This document shows, in pieces, positions 29,015-36,038 of a DNA stretch of 64,000 nucleotides. This stretch comes from Paraburkholderia ferrariae NBRC 106233 (GTDB lineage: Bacteria; Pseudomonadota; Gammaproteobacteria; Burkholderiales; Burkholderiaceae): positions 124,001 through 188,000 of the forward strand of contig NZ_BAYB01000011.1 in assembly GCF_000685035.1 (NCBI RefSeq), given 5' to 3'. The notes below the pieces were generated by a model. The model had not been told where the DNA came from. It searched no databases and saw only the letters and a list, made by a program, of their open reading frames with translations. Position 1 is the stretch's first letter. Every line of letters begins with the position of its first letter. The translations under genes and the position numbers were made by a program.

Positions 29015-29907
29015 CAGCGGGTCCATGCGTTGAGGTCGAGCACGGCGTCGGCGAAGGCTTGCGGCGCTTCTTGCGGCAGGTTGTGCCCGGCATTCGCCAC
29101 GATGCGGTTCTCGTGGCGGCCCGTGAAGCGTGTCGCGTTGGCCTGTCCGCCGCCCGGAGGCAAGACGCCGTCGGCCTCGCCTTCGAGCGTGATCGCAGGC
29201 ACCGTGATCGGGGGAGCGGCCGCGAGGCGGCGCTCGATATCGTCGAACTGCGGGTCGCCCTCGACCAGTCCAAAACGATGCCGATAGGAATGGACGACCA
29301 CGTCGACGAAATCGGGGTTGTCGAACGCCGCGGCCGAGCGGGCGTAGAGGTCGTCGGCGAAGCGCCATGTCGGCGACCAGAGCGACCACAGAAGGCGGCA
29401 GAACGCGCGCCGGTTCTCAGCCAGTCCGGCGCGGCCGCGTTCACCGTGCAGATAGTACTGGTACCACAGCCGGTATTCCTTTTCGGGGTCGGCGGGCAGC
29501 GCCGCGCCGGCGATATCCTGGATGTTGTAGCCGTTCACCGAAACCAGCCCGCGTACGCTCGACGGATGGAGTGCCGCCACAATGCACGCCGCGCGGCCGC
29601 CCCAGTCGTAGCCGGCGAGCAGGGGCCGCTCGATCCGCAGGGCGTCGAGCAGTCCGGCGAGGTCGGCACCCAGCGCCGCCTGCTGGCCGGAGCGAGGTGT
29701 CGAGGGCGAAAGGAAGCGGGTGGGTCCGTATCCCCGCAGGTAGGGCGCGATGACGCGGGCGCCTTGGGCGGTCAGGCGCGGCGTCACTTCTTCGTAGGCG
29801 TGGATGTCGTACGGGAAACCGTGCAGCAGGACGACGGGCCAGCCGTCTGCATCGCCTTGCTCGTCGTAGGCGATATCAAGCAGATGCGTCGCAATGTGTT
29901 TAAGCAT
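29014..29907 (-). CDS. Alpha/beta hydrolase, epoxide hydrolase/dehalogenase type
   Basis: A 297-residue hydrolase. The oxyanion motif 'VVLLHGFPYDIHAYEEV' is near residues 26-42, and the nucleophile elbow 'LLAGYDWGGRAAC' carries Asp rather than Ser (about residue 103). That points to epoxide hydrolase or haloalkane dehalogenase chemistry, since a serine esterase would have GxSxG. The C-terminal catalytic His is in 'VANAGHNLPQEAP'. No signal peptide. Substrate unknown. It is flanked by an SDR and an EamA transporter on the same strand. Confidence 0.87.
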   Translation of the reverse strand: MLKHIATHLLDIAYDEQGDADGWPVVLLHGFPYDIHAYEEVTPRLTAQGARVIAPYLRGYGPTRFLSPSTPRSGQQAALGADLAGLLDALRIERPLLAGYDWGGRAACIVAALHPSSVRGLVSVNGYNIQDIAGAALPADPEKEYRLWYQYYLHGERGRAGLAENRRAFCRLLWSLWSPTWRFADDLYARSAAAFDNPDFVDVVVHSYRHRFGLVEGDPQFDDIERRLAAAPPITVPAITLEGEADGVLPPGGGQANATRFTGRHENRIVANAGHNLPQEAPQAFADAVLDLNAWTR

Positions 29908-29933
29908 GGTGTGCTTCCTCGCAAGAAGTCATG

Positions 29934-30776
29934 TCAAAGCCCGAGGCAAATCGCGCCGGCCGCGACGACCATGCAGGCAATCCAGCGCGCGCCACTGACC
30001 GTTTCCCCCAGAAAGGTGCGCCCGATCAGCACGGCGAATACCACGCTGGTCTCGCGCAGTGCGGATACCGCGCCCATCGCCCCCGACTGCAGCGCCCAGA
30101 TGACGATGCCATAGGCCGCAATCGACACCAGCCCGCCCGCGAGCGACGTGCCCACCGACAACGGTTCGGCTCGTAGCGGCGCCCACAGCGGCGCGAGCCC
30201 GCGCCGCGCGACGAACAGCACCGGCATCAGCCAGTAGGAGAGGAACATCCACGCGGTGTAGCCGAGGGCCTGGCCATCGGACCGGCGTACGCCGATGCCG
30301 TCGATCACGGTATACATCGCAATCGTCGCGCCCGTCGCCAGCGCGGCCAGCGCACCCGCGCGCGACACGCGACGTCCCCGCAGCGCGATTGCGACGATGC
30401 CGCCCGAGATCATCGCGATCCCGAGGGCGTGCAAGGGGCCGATCGCCTCATGGGCGAAGACCGCCGCGCCGAGCGTGACGAGGAGCGGCGACGAACCTCG
30501 CGCAATGGGATAGGCCTGCGCCAGATCGTTGCGGCGATACGAGCGCACGAGGCTCACGTTGTAGAGAATATGCACGAGTCCTGACGCGGCGATGCAGGGC
30601 CAGGCAGCCCTCGCGGGCCACGGCGTGGACAGCACGAGAAGCGTGGAGACCGCCGCAATGGCGATGCTCATCCACGTCATGGACCAGAAGCGGTCGCGGT
30701 TGCCGTGCAGCATCGCGTTCCAGCTCGCGTGGAGGAGGGCGGCAAGCAGCACGACACCACCGGTATAGCTGAGCAT
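29934..30776 (-). CDS. EamA/DMT-superfamily transporter
   Basis: Inner-membrane drug/metabolite transporter-type protein, 280 residues with about ten hydrophobic helices in two EamA repeats. The halves are recognisable from 'ARGSSPLLVTLGAAVFAHEAIGP' and 'LRETSVVFAVLIGRTFLGETVSG', the conserved end-of-repeat motif (substrate-export family). Substrate unknown. A run of ten Gs lies 21-30 bases upstream of its start, so expression could vary by slippage. It is divergent from a LysR gene. Confidence 0.88.
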   Translation of the reverse strand: MLSYTGGVVLLAALLHASWNAMLHGNRDRFWSMTWMSIAIAAVSTLLVLSTPWPARAAWPCIAASGLVHILYNVSLVRSYRRNDLAQAYPIARGSSPLLVTLGAAVFAHEAIGPLHALGIAMISGGIVAIALRGRRVSRAGALAALATGATIAMYTVIDGIGVRRSDGQALGYTAWMFLSYWLMPVLFVARRGLAPLWAPLRAEPLSVGTSLAGGLVSIAAYGIVIWALQSGAMGAVSALRETSVVFAVLIGRTFLGETVSGARWIACMVVAAGAICLGL

Positions 30777-30796
30777 GAGGTTCAGGGCCGCCGGCC

Positions 30797-30806
30797 GGGG
30801 GGGGGG
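30797..30806. repeat. G10 homopolymer upstream of the EamA transporter gene
   Basis: Ten consecutive Gs (Cs on the coding strand of the transporter), 21-30 bases before its ATG and 106-115 bases before the divergent LysR start. Confidence 0.95.
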
Positions 30807-30911
30807 CGCGACGCGGCAGATCGCATCAGGGGATTGCAGGAAGGATATCTATCTTGTGACGGGCCGACAAACCAGATAAATTGGCCATTCATGTGAGATA
30901 AACTCTTCTGA

Positions 30912-31823
30912 ATGAAACGCGCATTGCCTCCGCTCAACGCTTTGCGGGCCTTCGAGGCCGCGGGCCGGCTCGGCAGCTTCAAGGAAGCCGCCGCAGAGCT
31001 GCACGTGACGCACGGCGCGGTGAGCCAGCATGTGCGCCTGCTCGAGGCGTGGCTAGGGGCTGCCCTCTTTGAACGGTACAACCGGCGCGTCGAACTGACC
31101 CCGGCGGCGAAGGCGTATCTGGAGGAAATCGGCCCGCTGTTCGAACAGCTTTCGCTGGCCACGGCGAGATACGGCTTGCTCGAAACGGTTGCCCGGAGAC
31201 TGACCGTGAACGCGCCGGCCACATTCACGCTGCGCTGGCTGGTGCCGAGGCTGGCGACATTCCGCGCCGCGCATCCCGACGTGGAGGTCACCGTCGAGAC
31301 CTCGAACGGGCCGCTGGAGAGCCTGCAGGAGAGCTACGACATCATCATCCGGGGCGGTCCGGATACGTTCTACGGCTACGCGATGCGGCCTTTCCTCTCC
31401 GAGGAGAGACTGCCGGTCTGCAGCCCGGCGCTGCTGGCGCGCATGCCGCTTCGGTCGCCGGACGACATCCGGCAGCACACGCTGCTGCACACCTCCAGTC
31501 TGCCGCGGCTTTGGCCCGACTGGCTGGCCCGCGCGCAGATTCCCGCCTTGAGGCCGGCGGCCGCATTGACCTTCGACCACTTCTATCTGACCTTGCAGGC
31601 CGCCATCGATGGAATCGGCATCGCAATGGGGCCTACCGCGCTGGTATCGGACGATCTCGCCGCCGGCCGGCTGGTCGCGCCGTTCGCGGCGCCGCGCTTG
31701 CCGTCGCGCAGTTATTGCACCTATGTGCCGGACGGCAAGACTGACGACGAACGGGTGGTGCTGTTCAGGTCGTGGCTGGAGCGCGAGGGCGCGGGGTCAT
31801 GTTTCGCAAGCCAGCGATGGTGA
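30912..31823 (+). CDS. LysR-family regulator (GcvA-like)
   Basis: A 303-residue LysR regulator. It begins MKRALPPLNALRAFEAAGRL and has the GcvA-branch HTH 'FKEAAAELHVTHGAVSQHVR' (residues about 24-43) and 'LLEAWLGAALFERYNRRVEL', followed by the effector domain with 'TLRWLVPRLATFRAAHPDVEV'. It is divergent from EamA, hydrolase and SDR genes, the likely targets. AGATAAA occurs twice in the 135-base gap (near 30874 and 30897) as a possible binding repeat. Confidence 0.9.
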   Translation: MKRALPPLNALRAFEAAGRLGSFKEAAAELHVTHGAVSQHVRLLEAWLGAALFERYNRRVELTPAAKAYLEEIGPLFEQLSLATARYGLLETVARRLTVNAPATFTLRWLVPRLATFRAAHPDVEVTVETSNGPLESLQESYDIIIRGGPDTFYGYAMRPFLSEERLPVCSPALLARMPLRSPDDIRQHTLLHTSSLPRLWPDWLARAQIPALRPAAALTFDHFYLTLQAAIDGIGIAMGPTALVSDDLAAGRLVAPFAAPRLPSRSYCTYVPDGKTDDERVVLFRSWLEREGAGSCFASQRW

Positions 31824-32016
31824 GAGCAACGGCCACCTTGAGGAGAAACAGCGTGACTACCCGAAGACTGCCGAACGTATCGAATCTTGTATCGCGCCCG
31901 CGGTTGCTCTGAGGTTGTCGAAGGCGTATCCAGTGATAGCGAAGCCTAAAAGACTTTAACGTTGCAGCTAACGTCGGGATGCCGAAATAACCGTTGCGAA
32001 GGAAACTAAGCGGACT

Positions 32017-32037
32017 CCCCGCTTCGGCGGGGTTTTT
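32017..32037 (+). terminator. Intrinsic terminator upstream of the toxin array
   Basis: CCCCGC-TTCG-GCGGGG (32017-32032) and five Ts. It lies 180 bases after the LysR gene and 54 bases before the first toxin gene, isolating the array from chromosomal transcription. Confidence 0.9.
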
Positions 32038-32090
32038 CGAGATGGCGTCATGCTGCACAATCGGGCCAGTCCAATTGACGGCGAGGCGCG

Positions 32091-32870
32091 ATGTTGTCAC
32101 TTTCCCCCAGGTCTGGTCACAGCGTCCGTGAAGGGCGGCACGGACACTTCTTCTGGTCAGGCATTCGCAAGTCGCAGTACCTTCACATCGAGTCCCCCTG
32201 GATGTTTGACGTGGACCGGTGGTTTCATTTTGCATGGCCGGCGTGCGTACCGCGCGAAGCGCATGACGACATCGTGCAGGGCATGCAGGAAGCGAGCGCA
32301 GCGTGGCTAAAACACGCTGAATCCACGCTGCTGTCCCATCCATCGCACGAACTGCGCGACATGCTGGGCCGAAGTGGTAACCGCTTTCACATGAAAACGA
32401 TGGACAACCGCCAGGTTGCGAAAGCCCTGTACAACGAGGTAAAGGACGGCAACCTGCTCTTTGTGCCCGAGCGGGACCTTATTCGCAAGTGTGTGGAGGC
32501 AATACGGAAGCAGCGGGAAAAAGGTACCCGACAGGCTCCTGCGGGCGCACAGGAGCCGACCGGCGCGGACGTGGCAAAGGTGCTCCATGACAACAGTCCG
32601 CGCGCGCCGCAGAACCTCAGCAATGTACGGCCGTTCGAATATATGCCGGACGCGATGAGCGACGATGCTGAGGAACTCGCGGCGAGCACCAATAACCCAC
32701 GCTATGCCGCCAGGATGCTTGGATACGATCAAAACACGTTCAGCGACATGCTTCACGCTATGAAGCAGTACAACAAATTGCGCGGCGACAATAACGTAAT
32801 CTGGCATGACGATGGAGACGTGGAATTTAACGGCGTGATTATCGATAATATGCACAGTTGGGCACCCTAA
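32091..32870 (+). CDS. Head gene of the cassette array: probable polymorphic toxin with intact C-terminal domain
   Basis: A 259-residue protein, not recognised by name, in markedly lower-GC sequence than its surroundings. Residues 1-150 are unique in the window, with no signal peptide or membrane segment ('FVPERDLIRKCVEAIRKQRE' near 125-144). From about 156 ('QEPTGADVAKVLHDNSPRAP') it shares sequence with three headless copies downstream. The last 60 residues are the probable toxin tip: 'YDQNTF', 'MLHAMK', then 'VIWHDDGDVEF' and 'IDNMHSW'. The residues kept in all copies include a His, WHD(D/N)GDV and N-x-H. A DUF4279-like gene follows nine bases later. The toxin role is inferred from this mosaic architecture. 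Start 32091 is preceded by GAGGCG. Confidence 0.65.
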   Translation: MLSLSPRSGHSVREGRHGHFFWSGIRKSQYLHIESPWMFDVDRWFHFAWPACVPREAHDDIVQGMQEASAAWLKHAESTLLSHPSHELRDMLGRSGNRFHMKTMDNRQVAKALYNEVKDGNLLFVPERDLIRKCVEAIRKQREKGTRQAPAGAQEPTGADVAKVLHDNSPRAPQNLSNVRPFEYMPDAMSDDAEELAASTNNPRYAARMLGYDQNTFSDMLHAMKQYNKLRGDNNVIWHDDGDVEFNGVIIDNMHSWAP

Positions 32871-32879
32871 AGGAATGTT

Positions 32880-33299
32880 ATGGTAACGACCCATCAACTT
32901 GCACATGCTTCTTTCACTATCTATCAGGACGTGGAACGGCCCGAATTCTGGACAAACTATTTTGGCGTTGAACCGGACATGCAGAGTGTTCGGGGGCAAT
33001 TCCGCACTACACCATCTGGGCGCATTAGTAAGTACCCCGCTCGAATTGGTGTATGGAGTGTGGATAGCAAGAGGCATGTTCAGAGTAATATTCTTGCGCC
33101 TCACCTTCGCTATCTTGTCGAACACCTGGCATTGCCCCGATCAGACCTGCCCGAATTGCTCAAACACACTGGCGCACAGATGCGTTTCTTCTGTTATTGG
33201 AACAACGAGAGCGGCGATCGCGTACCTGATGTGCCCGACGATATTCGCACCATGGTGGAAGCAATGGGTGGGACGGTCGAGATTGATGAATATCGATAG
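32880..33299 (+). CDS. DUF4279-like probable immunity protein 1
   Basis: A 139-residue protein of the DUF4279 type: 'LAHASFTIYQDVERPEFWTN' at the N-terminus, 'IGVWSVDSKRHVQSNILAPH' in the middle and 'GGTVEIDEYR' at the end. It follows the intact toxin gene by nine bases. Compared with the other three copies, the first 90 residues differ while the last 40 ('RFFCYWNNESGDRVPDVPDD' onward) are almost identical at DNA level. This is the pattern expected if the N-terminal part is matched to its toxin and the C-terminal part is a shared recombination arm. Cytosolic. Immunity function is inferred from position. Confidence 0.7.
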   Translation: MVTTHQLAHASFTIYQDVERPEFWTNYFGVEPDMQSVRGQFRTTPSGRISKYPARIGVWSVDSKRHVQSNILAPHLRYLVEHLALPRSDLPELLKHTGAQMRFFCYWNNESGDRVPDVPDDIRTMVEAMGGTVEIDEYR

Positions 33300-33453
33300 A
33301 GCCTCGCTCGAATACACAAGCCGATCCTCGCGATGCGGACGCACAAGAGCCGGCCGACGCGGACGTGGCAAAGGTGCTCCATGACAACAGTCCGCGCGCG
33401 CCGCAGCACCTCAGCAATGCCCAGCCGTTCGAATATATGCCGGACGCGATGAG
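33180..33453 (+). repeat. Cassette junction repeat R1
   Basis: Runs from the conserved end of immunity gene 1 (MRFFCYW...EIDEYR-stop), through a 65-base spacer beginning AGCCTCGCTCGAATACACAA, into the conserved start of the next toxin tail (ADVAKVLHDNSPRAP... to PDAMS). Near-identical copies are at 33963-34242 and 34760-35035. A partial copy without the immunity end and spacer is inside the head toxin gene at about 32550-32660. Confidence 0.9.
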
Positions 33454-33659
33454 CGGCAATGCTGAGCAAATAGCTGGAACGACGAATGAAAAGTACGCCA
33501 GGAAAATGTTCGGCTACGATAGTTCAACATTCCGGGACATGATTCATAGATTCAAGGACGATAATGGTTTTGGTCCAAATGATGACCTCGAATTTGAAAA
33601 AACGGCGATTTGTATTTTAAGGGGGAATTATTGATAATTTCCATGCCTACAACAATTGA
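33365..33659 (+). pseudogene. Headless, frameshifted toxin tail 2
   Basis: Copy of the toxin C-terminal region without a head. It opens in frame with the shared ADVAKVLHDNSPRAPQHLSN block but has no ATG or ribosome site; the first usable codon is the GTG at 33365. The tail proper is distinct from the head gene: 'YDSSTFRDMIHRFKDDNGFG'. It is then broken by a missing A in an A6 run (33597-33602) and further indels near a G5 run. Reading across frames recovers 'NGDLYFKG' and 'IDNFHAYNN' before a stop at 33657. So this is a silent cassette, functional only if recombined onto a head gene and repaired. Confidence 0.7.
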
Positions 33660-33668
33660 GAGATATGT

Positions 33669-34079
33669 ATGGCAAAAGAACGGCTTGCATCGGCGAGTTT
33701 TACCATAACAGGAGATTATGTCGTACCTGAATGGTGGACACAGTATTTCGGCGTAACACCAGATAAAGCCGCAATGAAGGGCGAACCGCTCCGCGACCCG
33801 ACCGGACAAAACCGCGATTTGAAGCGACGAACGGGTATTTGGTCAATCAAAAGCGAAAAGGCCGTCGATAGTGACAAGCTGGAACCACATCTTCGCTATC
33901 TGGTTCAACGCTTGGGCTTGCCACGGCCCGACCTGAAAGTGCACATTGAAAGTGTCAGGGCAAAAGTTAGATTTTTTTGCTACTGGGTCAATGAAAGCGG
34001 CGACCGCGTGCCAGATGTGCCCGCTGATATCCACGCAATGATGGAAGCGATGGGTGGCACGGTCGAGATTGATGAATGA
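33669..34079 (+). CDS. DUF4279-like probable immunity protein 2
   Basis: A 136-residue protein starting MAKERLASASFTITGDYVVP. It has the DUF4279 pattern with 'TGIWSIKSEKAVDSDKLEPH' in the middle and the shared 'NESGDRVPDVPADIHAMMEA' end. It is the most diverged of the four: its C-terminal arm has several changes and it ends 'VEIDE' three residues early through a TGA. Unlike the toxin tail before it, this gene is intact, so immunity against its lost toxin may be retained. Confidence 0.68.
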   Translation: MAKERLASASFTITGDYVVPEWWTQYFGVTPDKAAMKGEPLRDPTGQNRDLKRRTGIWSIKSEKAVDSDKLEPHLRYLVQRLGLPRPDLKVHIESVRAKVRFFCYWVNESGDRVPDVPADIHAMMEAMGGTVEIDE

Positions 34080-34242
34080 TCGATAGAGCCTCGCTCGAAT
34101 ACACAAGCCGATCCTCGCGATGCGGACGCACAAGAGCCGACCGGCGCGGACGTGGCAAAGGTGCTCCATGACAACAGTCCGCGCGCGCCGCAGAACCTCA
34201 GCAATGCCCAGCCGTTCGAATACACGCCGGACGCGATGAGCG
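33963..34242 (+). repeat. Cassette junction repeat R2
   Basis: Second copy of the junction repeat (end of immunity 2, the same 65-base spacer, start of toxin tail 3). The spacer and toxin-start half are near-identical to R1 and R3; the immunity-end half is more diverged. Confidence 0.88.
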
Positions 34243-34453
34243 ACGATACCGAAGAACTTGCCGCGAGCACGAACAATCCAGACTATGCAGCGAAGATGCT
34301 TGGGTATGACCGCAAGACGTTCAGAACAATCTTGCACACGTTCAAGCCAGACAATTGCTTGGGCCCACAGCCGATAACGTCATCTGGCATGACAACGGTG
34401 ACGTGTATTTTAAGGGTAGCTACATCGGAAATTTTCACGAGTGGGCGGACTGA
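34152..34453 (+). pseudogene. Headless, frameshifted toxin tail 3
   Basis: Third copy of the toxin region, again without a start codon other than GTG 34152. It reads ADVAKVLHDNSPRAPQNLSN, then 'LGYDRKTFRTILHTFKPDNC', and loses frame at about 34371 (GGGCCCACAGCC). In the other frame the ending is intact: 'DNVIWHDNGDVYF', 'KGSYIGNFHEWAD' and a stop at 34451. A single indel repair would restore a complete toxin tip closely resembling that of the head gene. Confidence 0.72.
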
Positions 34454-34463
34454 GATAACTCCA

Positions 34464-34880
34464 ATGAAAGACTACCAACTTGCGCATGCGACCTTTTACA
34501 TCTCCGGAGACTCATTGGAGCCAGCTTTCTGGTCGGCGTACTTTAACGTCCAGCCAGATTGGGCGATTACCAAGGGCCAGCCGTTCATAACACCGTCGGG
34601 ACGACCGAGCCGCGTTCCGGGCCGCGTTGGCCTTTGGCGGATAGGCAGTGAAGTCGCCGTCCGTAGCAACTCGCTAGAGCCGCATTTGCGCTACCTCGTT
34701 GAGCGCCTTGGTCTGCCGCGTGCCGATCTTCGGCAGATACTTGTAGACAATGGCGCTCGAATGCGCTTCTTCTGCTATTGGGACAACGAGAGCGGCGATC
34801 GCGTACCTGATGTGCCCGACGATATTCGCACCATGATGGAAGCAATGGGTGGCACGGTCGAGATTGATGAATATCGATAG
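34464..34880 (+). CDS. DUF4279-like probable immunity protein 3
   Basis: A 138-residue protein starting MKDYQLAHATFYISGDSLEP, eleven bases after toxin tail 3. It has the middle block 'GLWRIGSEVAVRSNSLEPHL' and the shared end 'RFFCYWDNESGDRVPDVPDD'. Its first 95 residues are nearly identical to the truncated copy 4, with three or so changes (Y/R, W/V, V/I). Cassettes 3 and 4 therefore come from a recent duplication. Confidence 0.7.
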   Translation: MKDYQLAHATFYISGDSLEPAFWSAYFNVQPDWAITKGQPFITPSGRPSRVPGRVGLWRIGSEVAVRSNSLEPHLRYLVERLGLPRADLRQILVDNGARMRFFCYWDNESGDRVPDVPDDIRTMMEAMGGTVEIDEYR

Positions 34881-35035
34881 AGCCTCGATCGAATACACAA
34901 GCCGATCCTCGCGATGCGAACGCACAAGAGCCGACCGGCGCGGACGTGGCAAAGGTGCTCCATGACAACAGTCCGCGCGCGCCGCAGCACCTCAGCGATG
35001 TACGGCCGTTCGAATACACGCCGGACGCGATGAGC
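34760..35035 (+). repeat. Cassette junction repeat R3
   Basis: Third copy of the junction repeat. It differs from R1 by scattered single bases (for example GAGCCTCGATCG for GAGCCTCGCTCG). Confidence 0.9.
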
Positions 35036-35159
35036 GACGATACCGAAGAACTTGCCGCGAGCACGAACAATCCGGACTACGTAGCGAAGATGCTTCGGTA
35101 ACGGTGACGTGTATTTTAAGGGTAGCTACATCGGAAATTTTCATGACTGGGCGGACTGA
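34946..35159 (+). pseudogene. Headless, internally deleted toxin tail 4
   Basis: Fourth toxin tail. It begins with the shared block (GTG at 34946), matches tail 3 to 'VAKML', then stops at a TAA (35099-35101). About 95 bases, including 'YDRKTF' to 'VIWHD', are missing relative to tail 3. Beyond the deletion, 'NGDVYFKGSYIGNFHDWAD' resumes and ends at 35157. Not repairable by a single event. Confidence 0.72.
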
Positions 35160-35169
35160 GGTAACTCCA

Positions 35170-35472
35170 ATGAAAGACCGCCAACTTGCGCACGCGACCT
35201 TCTACATCTCTGGAGACTCATTGGAGCCAGCTTTCTGGTCGGCGTACTTTAACGTCCAGCCAGATGTGGCGATTACCAAGGGCCAGCCGTTCATAACACC
35301 GTCGGGACGACCGAGCCGCGTTCCGGGCCGCATTGGCCTTTGGCGGATAGGCAGTGAAGTCGCCGTCCGTAGCAACTCGCTAGAGCCGCATTTGCGCTAC
35401 CTCGTTGAGCGCCTTGGTCTGCCGTGTGCCGATCTTCGGCAGATACTGGCAGACACCGGCTTGCGCCAGTGA
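35170..35472 (+). pseudogene. Truncated DUF4279-like immunity protein 4
   Basis: Starts MKDRQLAHATFYISGDSLEP and matches immunity 3 for 95 residues ('FNVQPDVAITKGQPF', 'GLWRIGSEVAVRSNSLEPHL'). It then ends 'LADTGLRQ', without the conserved FFCYW...EIDEYR arm. The sequence after about 35455 has no relation to the array, so the last cassette was cut by an insertion or deletion that brought in the mobile-element remnants beyond. Confidence 0.72.
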
Positions 35473-35515
35473 GTACCAGATGATCCAGGTTTCTCCTCAC
35501 ACCCCTGCGCTATTC

Positions 35516-35974
35516 CTAACGTCTCAGCAGCCCACCGCCCGGTGCACCGTCCGACCCTCTCGGGCCGCCCGTTGCCGGGATTTCCACCCATTCGCGCATG
35601 GCGGGGTTATTCCAGTCACCTGGAAACCCGTTTCCGTGTCGCCCGACTTCCCACTCCACAAACTGGATTGGGTCGAAGGGGGCGTTGCAGCCCCCAGCGC
35701 CCTGCGTAACGTGGCGAGCCCAATTACGGGCACCACGCTTCAGCGGTCAGTTCCAGTTGATTGGCGGTCGACTGGAACTGAAGTGCGCAAACGTGTCTGG
35801 GGTTGGCAGCCCCGGCACATTCAAGAGAGTGTGTGGACCACCGACCCTTTCACAGATCGCATAGCTAGCGAACAACCTGCGCAGGGCTGGCAGCCCCGCA
35901 TCGATCAAATCCTGGCTGGGGTTACCGTGCAGGACCTTGTTGAAAAAGGCAGAGAAGGGATCATGGGTTGACAT
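35516..35974 (-). pseudogene. Remnant of a mobile-element gene with in-frame stop
   Basis: The reverse strand reads one continuous frame: MSTHDPFSAFFNKVLHGNPS from 35974 through 'AGLPALRRLFASYAICERVG' to 'SSSRPPINWN', a TGA at 35749-35747, then 'PLKRGARNWARHVTQGAGGC', 'NAPFDPIQFVEWEVGRHGNG' and 'FPGDWNNPAMREWVEIPATG' to a stop at 35516. The composition is protein-like on both sides of the TGA and there is no start codon after it, so this may be one gene broken by a nonsense change, or two degraded neighbours. The style resembles small hypothetical genes of integrative conjugative elements. Not identified. Confidence 0.45.
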
Positions 35975-36038
35975 TGGATGACTCAATCGGACTGTTGTGG
36001 CCCATCGCAATGTCGAACACCCACGTGTAAATATTCGA

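Noticed and set aside
31765..32343. Reverse-strand frame with hydrophobic stretch (LRVVTLFLLKVAVALTIAGL)
   Set aside because: It overlaps the end of the LysR gene, a terminator and the head toxin gene, and has no ribosome site or family resemblance. A relic is possible but unsupported.
33180..35035. CRISPR-like spaced repeats
   Set aside because: Repeats are about 270 bp, lie within coding sequence and are separated by about 500-530 bases of homologous, not unique, sequence. No cas genes.
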